Part shown: one piece after another, positions 35,332-42,668 of the stretch
Layout of the letters: each line of letters starts with the position of its first letter
Numbering within the stretch: the first letter of the stretch is position 1
NCBI GenBank assembly: GCA_019119285.1
Contig: DWXJ01000067.1
Location: forward strand, 1-64,000
From: Merdimonas faecigallinarum
Lineage (GTDB): Bacteria > Bacillota > Clostridia > Lachnospirales > Lachnospiraceae
Reading direction: 5' to 3'
Length of the DNA stretch: 64,000 nt
The notes under the pieces: generated by a model
Seen by the model: the letters and a program-made list of their open reading frames with translations, nothing else
The model's database searches: none
What the model was told of the DNA's origin: nothing
Program-made: the position numbers and the translations under genes

Positions 35332-35973
35332 TTACTTCTTCAGTTTTTTCGCATAATAGGTATCAGCCGTATACAGGGCCGCTGCAGGGTTATGTCCCAG
35401 TACGCGGTCCTTTGTTACGCCTGTGGTAGTCAGTGCTTCCGCGTACTTATAAAACAGACTGTCATGCCCGACGCACAGTCCCATCACCACATTCAGGTCT
35501 GTTTTCTTACTGTTCAGGTATTTTGCCTGGTGGATGGGATTACACATGTGGATGCCGATCTCATTACATTCCTCCGGAATGCCTACATCCACCTTCTTAA
35601 CGCAGCCCGCCTTACATGCAACGCCTACCACTTCAAAATCGTGATCTCTTAAAATCGACGCCAGAATCCGGCTCTCCTTCAAAAGTCCCACGCAGGTCGC
35701 GATCCCGATCTTTTTTGCTCCAATCTGCTTTGCAAACTCAATGATCTCTTCCACTCTGGTATACTGGCAGTAATGCTCATACTCCACCATCGCCGCCGCC
35801 ACCATCACTTTATGGTTTTCCGGATCTTTATAGCACTCCATGGCCTCTTCCAGAACCTGGGGATCCAGATGAGTCGTTACGCAAAAAGGCGGAAACTCCT
35901 CCCTGGCAACCTCCGTCTTGCTGTCACATTTCTTCACACCACAGTCAATACATGACATTTCTTCTAACCGCAT
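35332..35973 (-). CDS. DUF1847 domain-containing Cys-rich protein
   Basis: A 213-residue protein that fits the DUF1847 family. The N-terminus has SCIDCGVKKCDS, and further cysteines occur at PPFCVTT, IATCVGLL, VACKAGCVKK and MGLCVGHDS, suggesting metal or redox chemistry in the cytoplasm. It is the last of three same-strand genes after glyA and the DUF3810 gene, about 20 nt downstream of the latter. The biochemical function of the family is not known to me. Confidence 0.85.
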   Translation of the reverse strand: MRLEEMSCIDCGVKKCDSKTEVAREEFPPFCVTTHLDPQVLEEAMECYKDPENHKVMVAAAMVEYEHYCQYTRVEEIIEFAKQIGAKKIGIATCVGLLKESRILASILRDHDFEVVGVACKAGCVKKVDVGIPEECNEIGIHMCNPIHQAKYLNSKKTDLNVVMGLCVGHDSLFYKYAEALTTTGVTKDRVLGHNPAAALYTADTYYAKKLKK

Positions 35974-35993
35974 TTTTCTTCTCCTTTTCCTTT

Positions 35994-37160
35994 CTATTTC
36001 TCTGCTGTGCCGCCACAGTAATATTCCACGATCAGATCTACCATCCGGTCATAGCTTTTGATCCCTTCCTTCTGGCCATTGGCCTGAAGATACTGGTCAT
36101 TGATCCGGTCCGCCGCCTCTGCCGCCGCGCCGTCATACCTGGCCCAGAACCTGCTGTTTGCCTGCAGATCCAGCTCCACTTCCCCGGAAAGCCCGCTGCG
36201 CACCTGCTCCCATGCCTCCTCGTCTGCATCCCGCAGCATATTCATACAATAGATCCAGCCCGTCAGGTAACTACTGTACTGGAATTCCGGATCGTCGTAC
36301 GTGATCCCCGCCAGAAACGCGATAAAATTCGCCTCCTGCTCCTGCATAAAGCCTTTCAGATGCGACAACTCGTGGCAGGCCGTAAACGGGATATTATAAT
36401 CCGTCATGGCAGAGTTATAATTGGCCTCCACCGTAAAAGGCGAATAGACGCCGGACAGTTTTTGCACCGACAGGATCCAGGCATTCAGAAGCGGCTTTGG
36501 CTTCGGGTAATATCCGGAAAGTTCCGGGTAAACAGTTCCCAGTTCCTGCATGGCTTCCACCGCCCGCTCCTGCACCTTTCCATTTTCTTCGGCGTCAAGC
36601 CGCATAACTCCGTCTGTGTCCCGTTCTACCCGGCCGCTTCTTTCATTGACCTCTTCCGTCAGTTTTCTGCAAACAAGGGTAAGTTCTTCCACCGAATAGG
36701 TTTCCATCGTAATCCCGGAACTTTCCGAAAATGACGTCCGGTAATAATTGATCCCGCAATTCAGAACATAGAGAAAGTACAAGACCCCGGCGGCCAGCAA
36801 AAAGCCGCTGCCCCAGGAGGCCAGGATCTGCCTGCGGCCAAGAGGCGTCTGCCCCTTTGATTGCCGGAATCCGCACTTCCCTGCTCTTATCAGACGCCAG
36901 ATCAGCCTTCCAAGAGACAGAAGGAATCCTGCGACCAAAAGATAAAGCAGGATTTCCGCCACGGAAAAAGGAAAGATCCCGCAGAGTCTCCCCCACAGAT
37001 TGACCCAGACGGGATACACCTGCCTGCTGTACCACTGGGCCGGTCCGTCTACATTTGCCGCCAGGGCAGTCAGTATGATACCGGCTGCCAGTAACAGGCA
37101 GCCGGTCACTCCTCTTTTTGGTATTCTGCTGTAAATCTGTCTGATCTTGTTTGTCCTCAT
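35994..37160 (-). CDS. DUF3810 family membrane protein with HExxH zinc-protease motif
   Basis: A 388-residue protein of the DUF3810 family. Three N-terminal membrane helices (about residues 18-36, 60-85 and 108-128) are followed by an extracytoplasmic domain. That domain has a gluzincin-like HELSH in PFTACHELSHLKGF followed by EQEANFIAF, whose Glu could be the third zinc ligand. A membrane-bound metalloprotease role is likely from these residues but the substrate is unknown. It starts 16 nt after glyA; the ribosome binding site is weak. Confidence 0.82.
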   Translation of the reverse strand: MRTNKIRQIYSRIPKRGVTGCLLLAAGIILTALAANVDGPAQWYSRQVYPVWVNLWGRLCGIFPFSVAEILLYLLVAGFLLSLGRLIWRLIRAGKCGFRQSKGQTPLGRRQILASWGSGFLLAAGVLYFLYVLNCGINYYRTSFSESSGITMETYSVEELTLVCRKLTEEVNERSGRVERDTDGVMRLDAEENGKVQERAVEAMQELGTVYPELSGYYPKPKPLLNAWILSVQKLSGVYSPFTVEANYNSAMTDYNIPFTACHELSHLKGFMQEQEANFIAFLAGITYDDPEFQYSSYLTGWIYCMNMLRDADEEAWEQVRSGLSGEVELDLQANSRFWARYDGAAAEAADRINDQYLQANGQKEGIKSYDRMVDLIVEYYCGGTAEK

Positions 37161-37176
37161 GTGTTCTGACGCGCCC

Positions 37177-38415
37177 CTAATATGTCAGAGGATATTTTTC
37201 CGTCAGACTCTCTACGATCCGGCGTGCCTGCCCTACATAGCATTCATCCCGGATCACCATGGCAACCGCCTCCGCGATCTTGTCCATGTCCGCCTCTTTC
37301 ATGCCTCGGGTAGTCACTGCAGGCGTGCCAAGGCGCACTCCGCTTGTCACCTTCGGAGACCTGGGGTCATTGGGAATCGCATTTTTATTGCAGGTGATAT
37401 GCGCCTCATCCAGACGGTTCTCCAGATCCTTTCCGGTCACGTCCTCTTCACTTAGATCCACCAGCATCAGATGGTTGTCCGTTCCTCCGGAAACCAGCTT
37501 CACGCCCCGGTCGGTCAGACCTTTCGCCAGCGCCTTTGCGTTAACCACGATCTGCTCCTGATACTCCTTAAACTCCGGCGTCAGAGCTTCCTGGAAGCAG
37601 ACAGCCTTTCCTGCGATCACATGCTCCAGCGGACCGCCCTGCGTTCCCGGGAATACAGCCTTGTCAAAATTGAATTTATCGGCCGCCTCCTGATTCGCCA
37701 GGATCATGCCCCCTCTGGGGCCGCGAAGGGTCTTATGGGTCGTGGTGGTCACCACATCCGCATAAGGGATCGGGCTGGGATGCAGCCCTGCCGCCACCAG
37801 TCCCGCAATATGCGCCATATCCACCATCAGATATGCGCCCGCTTCATCCGCGATCTCCCGGAACTTTTTAAAATCAATGATCCTGGGATATGCGCTGGCT
37901 CCGGCAATGATCAGCTTCGGCTTTTCCCGAAGCGCCGTCTCACGCACCACATCATAATCGATCACGCCCTGATCATTGACCCCGTAAAACGATGTCTCAA
38001 AATATTTTCCGGAAATATTTACCGGCGATCCGTGGGTCAGATGCCCACCGTGGTCCAGATTCATTCCCAGGATCTTGTCCCCCGGCTTCAGGATCGCAAA
38101 GAACGCCGCCAGATTGGCCTGCGCCCCGGAATGCGGCTGCACATTAACATAGTCACAGCCAAACAGTTTCTTCGCGCGGTCCCTTGCAAGGTCCTCCACC
38201 ACATCCACACACTGGCAGCCGCCGTAATACCTGCGCCCCGGATACCCTTCTGCATACTTATTGGTCAGGATACTGCCCATGGCGGACATCACCGCCTTGC
38301 TCACCCAGTTCTCCGACGCAATCAGCTCAATATGTGAATTCTGCCGTTCACCCTCGGCCTCGATCGCTCTGGCCACCTCAGGATCCACTTTCCGAATGTC
38401 ATCAAATGTATACAT
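37177..38415 (-). CDS. glyA: Serine hydroxymethyltransferase
   Basis: GlyA, 412 residues, a PLP enzyme that interconverts serine and glycine and charges tetrahydrofolate with a one-carbon unit. Motifs: ELIASENWVSKAV, NKYAEGYPGRRYYGG, NVQPHSGAQAN, and the PLP-Lys region VVTTTTHKTLRGPRGG. The start ATG follows GGGAGG. Two membrane/unknown genes follow it on the same strand. Confidence 0.97.
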   Translation of the reverse strand: MYTFDDIRKVDPEVARAIEAEGERQNSHIELIASENWVSKAVMSAMGSILTNKYAEGYPGRRYYGGCQCVDVVEDLARDRAKKLFGCDYVNVQPHSGAQANLAAFFAILKPGDKILGMNLDHGGHLTHGSPVNISGKYFETSFYGVNDQGVIDYDVVRETALREKPKLIIAGASAYPRIIDFKKFREIADEAGAYLMVDMAHIAGLVAAGLHPSPIPYADVVTTTTHKTLRGPRGGMILANQEAADKFNFDKAVFPGTQGGPLEHVIAGKAVCFQEALTPEFKEYQEQIVVNAKALAKGLTDRGVKLVSGGTDNHLMLVDLSEEDVTGKDLENRLDEAHITCNKNAIPNDPRSPKVTSGVRLGTPAVTTRGMKEADMDKIAEAVAMVIRDECYVGQARRIVESLTEKYPLTY

Positions 38416-38476
38416 ATACGTCCCTCCCGTCTCAAAAATTCTGACATATCAACAGAACTCCAAAACCTATGCACTC

Positions 38477-38505
38477 ATTTTACCACAGATACAACAGGTT
38501 TTCCA
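38477..38505 (-). promoter_or_regulatory. Promoter of glyA
   Basis: Minus strand: TGGAAA (38505-38500), 17-nt spacer, TAAAAT (38482-38477). A CCACCA/TGGTGG inverted repeat lies just upstream. Confidence 0.55.
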
Positions 38506-38539
38506 CCAATTGGGGATAACTGGTGGGGATAAAAGGTGG

Positions 38540-38595
38540 ATAACAAGAATGGGGACGGGGGATTTTTAAAAATCCCCCGTCCCCATTCTTGTTAT
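38540..38595. repeat. 56-bp perfect palindrome (REP-like), overlapping the DUF47 stop codon
   Basis: Two 28-base arms are exactly complementary with no loop, centred between 38567 and 38568. The core is GAATGGGGACGGGGG...CCCCCGTCCCCATTC. The stop codon of the DUF47 gene (38594-38592) is inside the arm. It shares the GGGGACG core with the hairpin after purC and can act as a terminator. Confidence 0.85.
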
Positions 38596-39215
38596 GAATT
38601 TTTCATCACTACGCTTTCTACGGTATCCGCTACATGCTCGCAGGCATCCGCGCACCGCTCCAGGTAAATATAGATCTCTCTCCAGGCGATGATGTGGAGC
38701 GCATCCTGGCATTCGGTGTGAAGCCGTCTCATACTGGCCATGAACAGGCGGTCCGACTGTTCTTCCAGGTCATTGATCTCTATAATCAGTCCTTTCAGAT
38801 TTTTTGCATGGCGGAAGTCAGAGAATACTTTCAGAAGATCCCGGACTTTCTCGCAGCAGCGGATCACTACGTCGGTCATCTCCAGCGCGTCCGGCTCGAT
38901 CTCCTGTACGTTGCTCATGTACACGCGCATCAGCACGTCTTCCACCTTATCAGTCATGGTGTCAATGTGCTGGCTGAGCGCCACGATATCCTCCCGCTCG
39001 ATGGGCGGAATGAATTCTTTTGCCAGTTTGTCCAGCATATCATGCTTCTTGCCGTCAGCCCGGTTTTCGATCTCATGGATCTCCTCCAGGTATTTCTGCA
39101 GATTGTCCGGGTGGAACTCTCCAAGTACCTTCCGCAGAAGATGCGCCGCGTGGCAGGACTCCTCGGCACATGCCACAAAATTATCAAAATAATAAGCATC
39201 CTGTTTTCTTGCCAT
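38592..39215 (-). CDS. DUF47 family (PhoU-like) phosphate transport accessory protein
   Basis: A 207-residue all-helical protein of the DUF47/PhoU-like family, with the typical ENRADGKKHDMLDKLAKEFIPP and REDIVALSQHIDTMTDKVEDV segments. Such proteins are encoded next to Pit transporters and are thought to control them. Here it lies about 30 nt downstream of the pit gene on the same strand, with an AGGAGG site. Its stop codon falls inside a 56-bp palindrome. Confidence 0.9.
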   Translation of the reverse strand: MARKQDAYYFDNFVACAEESCHAAHLLRKVLGEFHPDNLQKYLEEIHEIENRADGKKHDMLDKLAKEFIPPIEREDIVALSQHIDTMTDKVEDVLMRVYMSNVQEIEPDALEMTDVVIRCCEKVRDLLKVFSDFRHAKNLKGLIIEINDLEEQSDRLFMASMRRLHTECQDALHIIAWREIYIYLERCADACEHVADTVESVVMKNS

Positions 39216-39244
39216 TTCTTTTTCCTCCTAAAAATGAACTTACC

Positions 39245-40297
39245 TTAGAAAAACATCATAAATATTTTTGCCATTACAAAACTGATCAGACCGCAGCCCG
39301 GAAATGTAAAGATCCAGGTCAGCATCATATCTTTTACCACGCCAAAGTTGATCGCAGACAGCCGCTTTACGGCTCCCACACCCATGATGGCGCTGGTCTT
39401 GGTATGTGTCGTGGAAACCGGGATACCGGACACGCTAGCCAGAAGGAGACAGAAAGCTCCTGCCAGGTCCGCAGAAAATCCCTGGAATTTTTCCAGTTTT
39501 ACCATATCCATTCCCACGGATTTGATGATCTTCTCTCCGCCAACGCTGGTTCCCACACCCATAACTGTTGAGCACAGGATCATCAGCCACACCGGGATCA
39601 TCATTCCCTCTACGCTGTTCTGTCCGTTACAGAAAGCCACGCCCAGGAACAGAACACCGATAAATTTCTGGCCGTCCTGCGCGCCGTGCATAAAACTCAT
39701 AAATGCAGCGCCGAAAATCTGGCCTCCCCGGAAGAAGGATCCGGTCTTCCGCCGGTCCATGTCCGCGCAGATCAGCGCAACCACCTTGCAGATCACCCAG
39801 CCTGCGAAAAATCCCAGAGCCAGGCTCAGCACCAGGCCGTAGAGCACCTTGACCCACTCGTGAAAATTGATACCGCCGATTCCGCCCTGCACTGCGATCG
39901 CAGCTCCGGAAAGTCCGGCGATCAGGCTGTGGCTTTCACTGGTAGGGATTCCAAATAACGAAGCCACAACGCTGTAAACAACAATCGAAAACAGCGCCGC
40001 GCAAAGCGCTACCAGCGCCTGGTGGGTCTCCCCTCCGAAATCTACCATGTTACTGATGGTAGAAGCCACGGAACTGTTGATGCGCGTCATCACCAGTACC
40101 CCAAGGAAATTAAATGCAGCGCTCATCCAGATCGCATGGCGCACCTGCATGCTCCGCGTCCCGATACAGGTAGCAATCGCATTCGGCGCATCCGTCCATC
40201 CGTTGACAAAGATAACTCCAAGCGTCAGGAGAACGGTGATCAGCATCACCGGATTCGACAGAATCTCCTGACAAAAATACGAAAATGATACGTCCAT
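39245..40297 (-). CDS. pit: Inorganic phosphate transporter (Pit family)
   Basis: A 350-residue membrane protein of the PiT family with about ten helices. The two PD001131-like repeats are visible as GWTDAPNAIATCIGTRSM and, in the second half, ASVSGIPVSTTHTKTSAIMGVGA; FMHGAQDGQKFIG is also typical. It imports phosphate with a cation. The DUF47 partner follows. Its promoter is about 190 nt upstream, giving a long leader that contains a candidate 32-codon ORF. Confidence 0.92.
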   Translation of the reverse strand: MDVSFSYFCQEILSNPVMLITVLLTLGVIFVNGWTDAPNAIATCIGTRSMQVRHAIWMSAAFNFLGVLVMTRINSSVASTISNMVDFGGETHQALVALCAALFSIVVYSVVASLFGIPTSESHSLIAGLSGAAIAVQGGIGGINFHEWVKVLYGLVLSLALGFFAGWVICKVVALICADMDRRKTGSFFRGGQIFGAAFMSFMHGAQDGQKFIGVLFLGVAFCNGQNSVEGMMIPVWLMILCSTVMGVGTSVGGEKIIKSVGMDMVKLEKFQGFSADLAGAFCLLLASVSGIPVSTTHTKTSAIMGVGAVKRLSAINFGVVKDMMLTWIFTFPGCGLISFVMAKIFMMFF

Positions 40298-40311
40298 AAT
40301 TTCTCCTTTTT

Positions 40312-40410
40312 CTATCCAAACCTTTCGTTACAGACAAGTTCCCTGCCCCGCGCCTTTGCCAGGGCATTTCTCTGCACAAAAAAATGACCGTCGGAAAACC
40401 AACTACTCAT
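40312..40410 (-). CDS. Candidate 32-codon leader ORF upstream of pit
   Basis: An ATG with AAGGGGG 6 nt upstream opens 32 codons (MSSWFSDGHFFVQRNALAKA, then RGRELVCNERFG) and stops 14 nt before the pit start. It lies inside the predicted pit transcript. It may be a leader peptide or chance; I know no homologue. Confidence 0.3.
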   Translation of the reverse strand: MSSWFSDGHFFVQRNALAKARGRELVCNERFG

Positions 40411-40496
40411 ATACTGCCCCCTTGCTGTATATGAAACACCTTACCCCTGTGTATCTGTCTTCCTCCTGTCATTAGATTTTACAAAGATTCTACCAG

Positions 40497-40525
40497 AATA
40501 TAACATTACAAAAAGTCCTTGTCAA
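40497..40525 (-). promoter_or_regulatory. Promoter of pit-DUF47
   Basis: Minus strand: TTGACA (40525-40520), 17-nt spacer, TATATT (40502-40497) with TGT before it. This is close to a full sigma-A consensus with an extended -10. The leader to pit would be about 190 nt. Confidence 0.75.
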
Positions 40526-40610
40526 CGTCTGTCTAAATATCTGCCCTCCTCCGGGATCATTCTTTACATTTTATTAACACAGCCTCCCGGCCGGTTTTAT
40601 GCATAGTAAA

Positions 40611-40646
40611 GGCGGATACCAAACTGACTTATTTGATATCCGCCCC
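40611..40646 (-). terminator. Terminator of the 40.7-kb small transcription unit
   Basis: GGCGGATA pairs with TATCCGCC, with inner CAAA/TTTG pairing, followed on the minus strand by TTTACTATG. Confidence 0.65.
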
Positions 40647-40688
40647 TACTTCTTTGGTTCTGTCATTCTTTTTTTACCTCTTTCTTTT

Positions 40689-40829
40689 TTAAAAATTGGG
40701 TAAATTCATTTTACGTGTTCGGCGGTCCGTACCTTCCTTTCGTAAAATTTTTCTTCCCGATGCCTTCGGCATTTCTTCTTCCGGGAAATCTTCTTCAACA
40801 CTTGTGTTGATGAGAAATAACATTTTCAT
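40689..40829 (-). CDS. Candidate 46-residue small protein, unknown
   Basis: A minus-strand ORF of 46 codons: MKMLFLINTSVEEDFPEEE, then MPKASGRKILRKEG and TDRRTRKMNLPNF. It has an acidic N-terminal half and a basic C-terminal half and no membrane segment or cysteines. It lies about 45 nt downstream of a consensus promoter (40910-40882) and about 45 nt before a terminator hairpin, so a defined transcript exists around it. Against it: no clear ribosome binding site precedes the ATG. The transcript could instead be a non-coding RNA. Confidence 0.35.
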   Translation of the reverse strand: MKMLFLINTSVEEDFPEEEMPKASGRKILRKEGTDRRTRKMNLPNF

Positions 40830-40881
40830 TATTTACAGCTCGCGTCTGTCTTATAATGAACATCTGTTATTTTGTACTCTT

Positions 40882-40910
40882 AATATAACACTGCGCTCTT
40901 TATTTGTCAA
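40882..40910 (-). promoter_or_regulatory. Consensus promoter of the 40.7-kb small unit
   Basis: Minus strand: TTGACA (40910-40905), 17-nt spacer, TATATT (40887-40882) with TGT before it (extended -10). The same -35, spacing and -10 occur in the pit promoter. Confidence 0.75.
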
Positions 40911-41112
40911 TATATTTTTATTAAAAAATATTATTTTTTTATTACTGCAATTTCTATATTGTATTGTCAGAATATTCTTACTTTTTTTTATTTCTTCCCC
41001 CACACCCTTACAGCGCCCGGCGGATCCAATCTCTTCTCTTAAACGCAAATAACCGCGGAACCATACATTCCACGGCCATTGCCCCATTTCCTAAAACCTC
41101 TCTTGCTTTGAC

Positions 41113-41352
41113 TTATTCCGTCAGGTAAGCGGCAAACTTTTCCTCCGCAAGACTTTCGTCCGCGCCATTTACCACCAGCAGCAAGGGCATTCCCAGTTTG
41201 ATGGTCATCAGACCGACGATAGACTTCCCGTCAATCTTTATGTGCCGGTTGGAAATATTCACCACATCCACGTCCGACTGCATCTTCTGGCAGGTCGAAC
41301 AAAAAGACATGATCTGCTCCGGCGTTATAAATTTAATCTTTCTTTCTATCAT
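41113..41352 (-). CDS. HPr-like protein lacking the phosphorylated histidine
   Basis: A 79-residue protein with the HPr fold pattern in its second half: HIKIDGKSIVGLMTIKLG, then LLLVVNGADESLAEEKFAAYL. The Ser of GKSIVG matches HPr Ser46, the regulatory site of HPr kinase. The region that should hold the PTS phosphorylation His15 reads EQIMSFCSTCQKM, with no His and two cysteines. It therefore cannot carry sugar-transport phosphate and resembles Crh-type regulators. The start at 41352 has AGGAGG 9 nt upstream. Confidence 0.8.
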   Translation of the reverse strand: MIERKIKFITPEQIMSFCSTCQKMQSDVDVVNISNRHIKIDGKSIVGLMTIKLGMPLLLVVNGADESLAEEKFAAYLTE

Positions 41353-41473
41353 TTTCTGGTACCTCCTGCACACTCTTGTCTACTATACACTATTTCTGCA
41401 GATTTGGGTACCAAAAATAAAATCCTTAGCAAAAGTTTTTCACCGGAAGCAGCAAAGAGACCCCCGGACGCTC

Positions 41474-41502
41474 TGGACGTCTTTCTTCTTTTTCATTATA
41501 AT
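41474..41502 (+). promoter_or_regulatory. Promoter of the GH25 gene
   Basis: TGGACG (41474-41479), 17-nt spacer, perfect TATAAT (41497-41502); the ATG is 39 nt downstream. Confidence 0.6.
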
Positions 41503-41540
41503 AACATCAGAATACTTATTGCTGATATGAGGTTGAACAC

Positions 41541-42458
41541 ATGAAGAAGCAAACTCTTTCCAACAAAATCCTGTCTCTCTTTTTTGTAGTCTTCTGCCTG
41601 TCCGCAGGGACAATCGCGCTGACTGCCTGTACCGGCGAAACCACGCAGGAAACAAAAACGCCAGAAGCCAGAGCGCAGGAATCGGAAAAATCTGATGCTG
41701 ACAGCCCGGAGATCCTCCATTTTGTAGATGTATATCAGAATCCTTATCAGGTGGAGATCAATCCCCGTGTGAAAAAACACGATTACAAAGTGGATGCATT
41801 TGTCCACAATGGCCATCTCCTGTCCTATGAGGGCGACAGCAATTATACCTACCGGCTCGGCGTAGATGTCTCAGAGCATCAGGGGTATGTTGACTGGCAG
41901 GCGCTAAAAGCCAGTGGATTTGACTTCGCCTTCATCCGGCTGGGCTACCGGGGCTACGGACAGGAAGGAAATATCCGGCTGGACAAAGAATTTCACCAGA
42001 ACATCCAGAATGCGCAGGCCGCCGGCTTTGATGTAGGCGTTTATTTCTTCGCCCAGGCGATCAACGAAGAAGAGGCTCTGGAAGAAGCGAACTTCGTTTT
42101 GCAGAATCTTCAGGGATATACGCTGCAGCTTCCGGTAGTCTACGATCCGGAAAGCATTCTGGACGATGAAGCCCGGACCGACAACGTCTCCGGAGAACAG
42201 TTTACCAAAAATACAGAAGCTTTCTGTTCCGCTGTGGCGGACGCAGGCTATGAGCCCATGATCTACGCCAATATGCTGTGGGAGGCTTTTGAACTGGATC
42301 TGGAGAAGCTCTCCGAGTATCCGCTGTGGTACGCAGACTATGAGCCCGCTCCCCAGACGCCTTATCATTTCCGGTTCTGGCAGTACACCAATCAGGGACA
42401 GGTTGCTGGTGTCAACGGAAATGTAGATCTGAACATTCAGCTCATTCCCACAAAATAA
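41541..42458 (+). CDS. GH25 family lysozyme-type lipoprotein
   Basis: A 305-residue secreted protein. The signal peptide ends in a lipobox-like LTAC (Cys about residue 30), then a disordered linker, then a glycoside hydrolase family 25 domain from about residue 104: GVDVSEHQGYVDW, FIRLGYRGYG, the catalytic pair region PVVYDPESI, LWYADYEP and FRFWQYTNQG. GH25 enzymes cut the beta-1,4 bond between MurNAc and GlcNAc in peptidoglycan. Asp and Glu of the active site are present. It is a single gene with its own promoter and terminator. Confidence 0.92.
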   Translation: MKKQTLSNKILSLFFVVFCLSAGTIALTACTGETTQETKTPEARAQESEKSDADSPEILHFVDVYQNPYQVEINPRVKKHDYKVDAFVHNGHLLSYEGDSNYTYRLGVDVSEHQGYVDWQALKASGFDFAFIRLGYRGYGQEGNIRLDKEFHQNIQNAQAAGFDVGVYFFAQAINEEEALEEANFVLQNLQGYTLQLPVVYDPESILDDEARTDNVSGEQFTKNTEAFCSAVADAGYEPMIYANMLWEAFELDLEKLSEYPLWYADYEPAPQTPYHFRFWQYTNQGQVAGVNGNVDLNIQLIPTK

Positions 42459-42465
42459 AATCGAA

Positions 42466-42501
42466 AAAAGGCCTGTAAACAAATACGTTTACAGGCCTTT
42501 T
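42466..42501 (+). terminator. Terminator of the GH25 gene
   Basis: AAAAGGCCTGTAAAC pairs perfectly with GTTTACAGGCCTTTT around a 6-nt loop. It also works towards the tRNA-Asn transcript on the other strand. Confidence 0.92.
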
Positions 42502-42507
42502 CGTTCC

Positions 42508-42580
42508 CTCCCCCTGTTGGACTCGAACCAACGACAACTCGGTTAACAGCCGAGTGCTCTACCGACTGAGCTAAGGAGGA
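42508..42580 (-). tRNA. tRNA-Asn (GTT)
   Basis: A complete cloverleaf of 73 nt: acceptor TCCTCCT/AGGGGGA, D-arm with AGTCGGTAGAGC, anticodon loop CTGTTAA with anticodon GTT, T-loop GGTTCGAGTCC. No CCA is encoded. Confidence 0.97.
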
Positions 42581-42603
42581 ATATGTGTTTTGACAACACA
42601 TAT

Positions 42604-42632
42604 AATTTACCACAGTTCTATATACTTTTCAA
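42604..42632 (-). promoter_or_regulatory. Promoter of tRNA-Asn
   Basis: Minus strand: TTGAAA (42632-42627), 17-nt spacer, TAAATT (42609-42604). Confidence 0.55.
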
Positions 42633-42668
42633 GCATTTTCCAAATCTTTTTCCACTTCGGTTTTCCGC

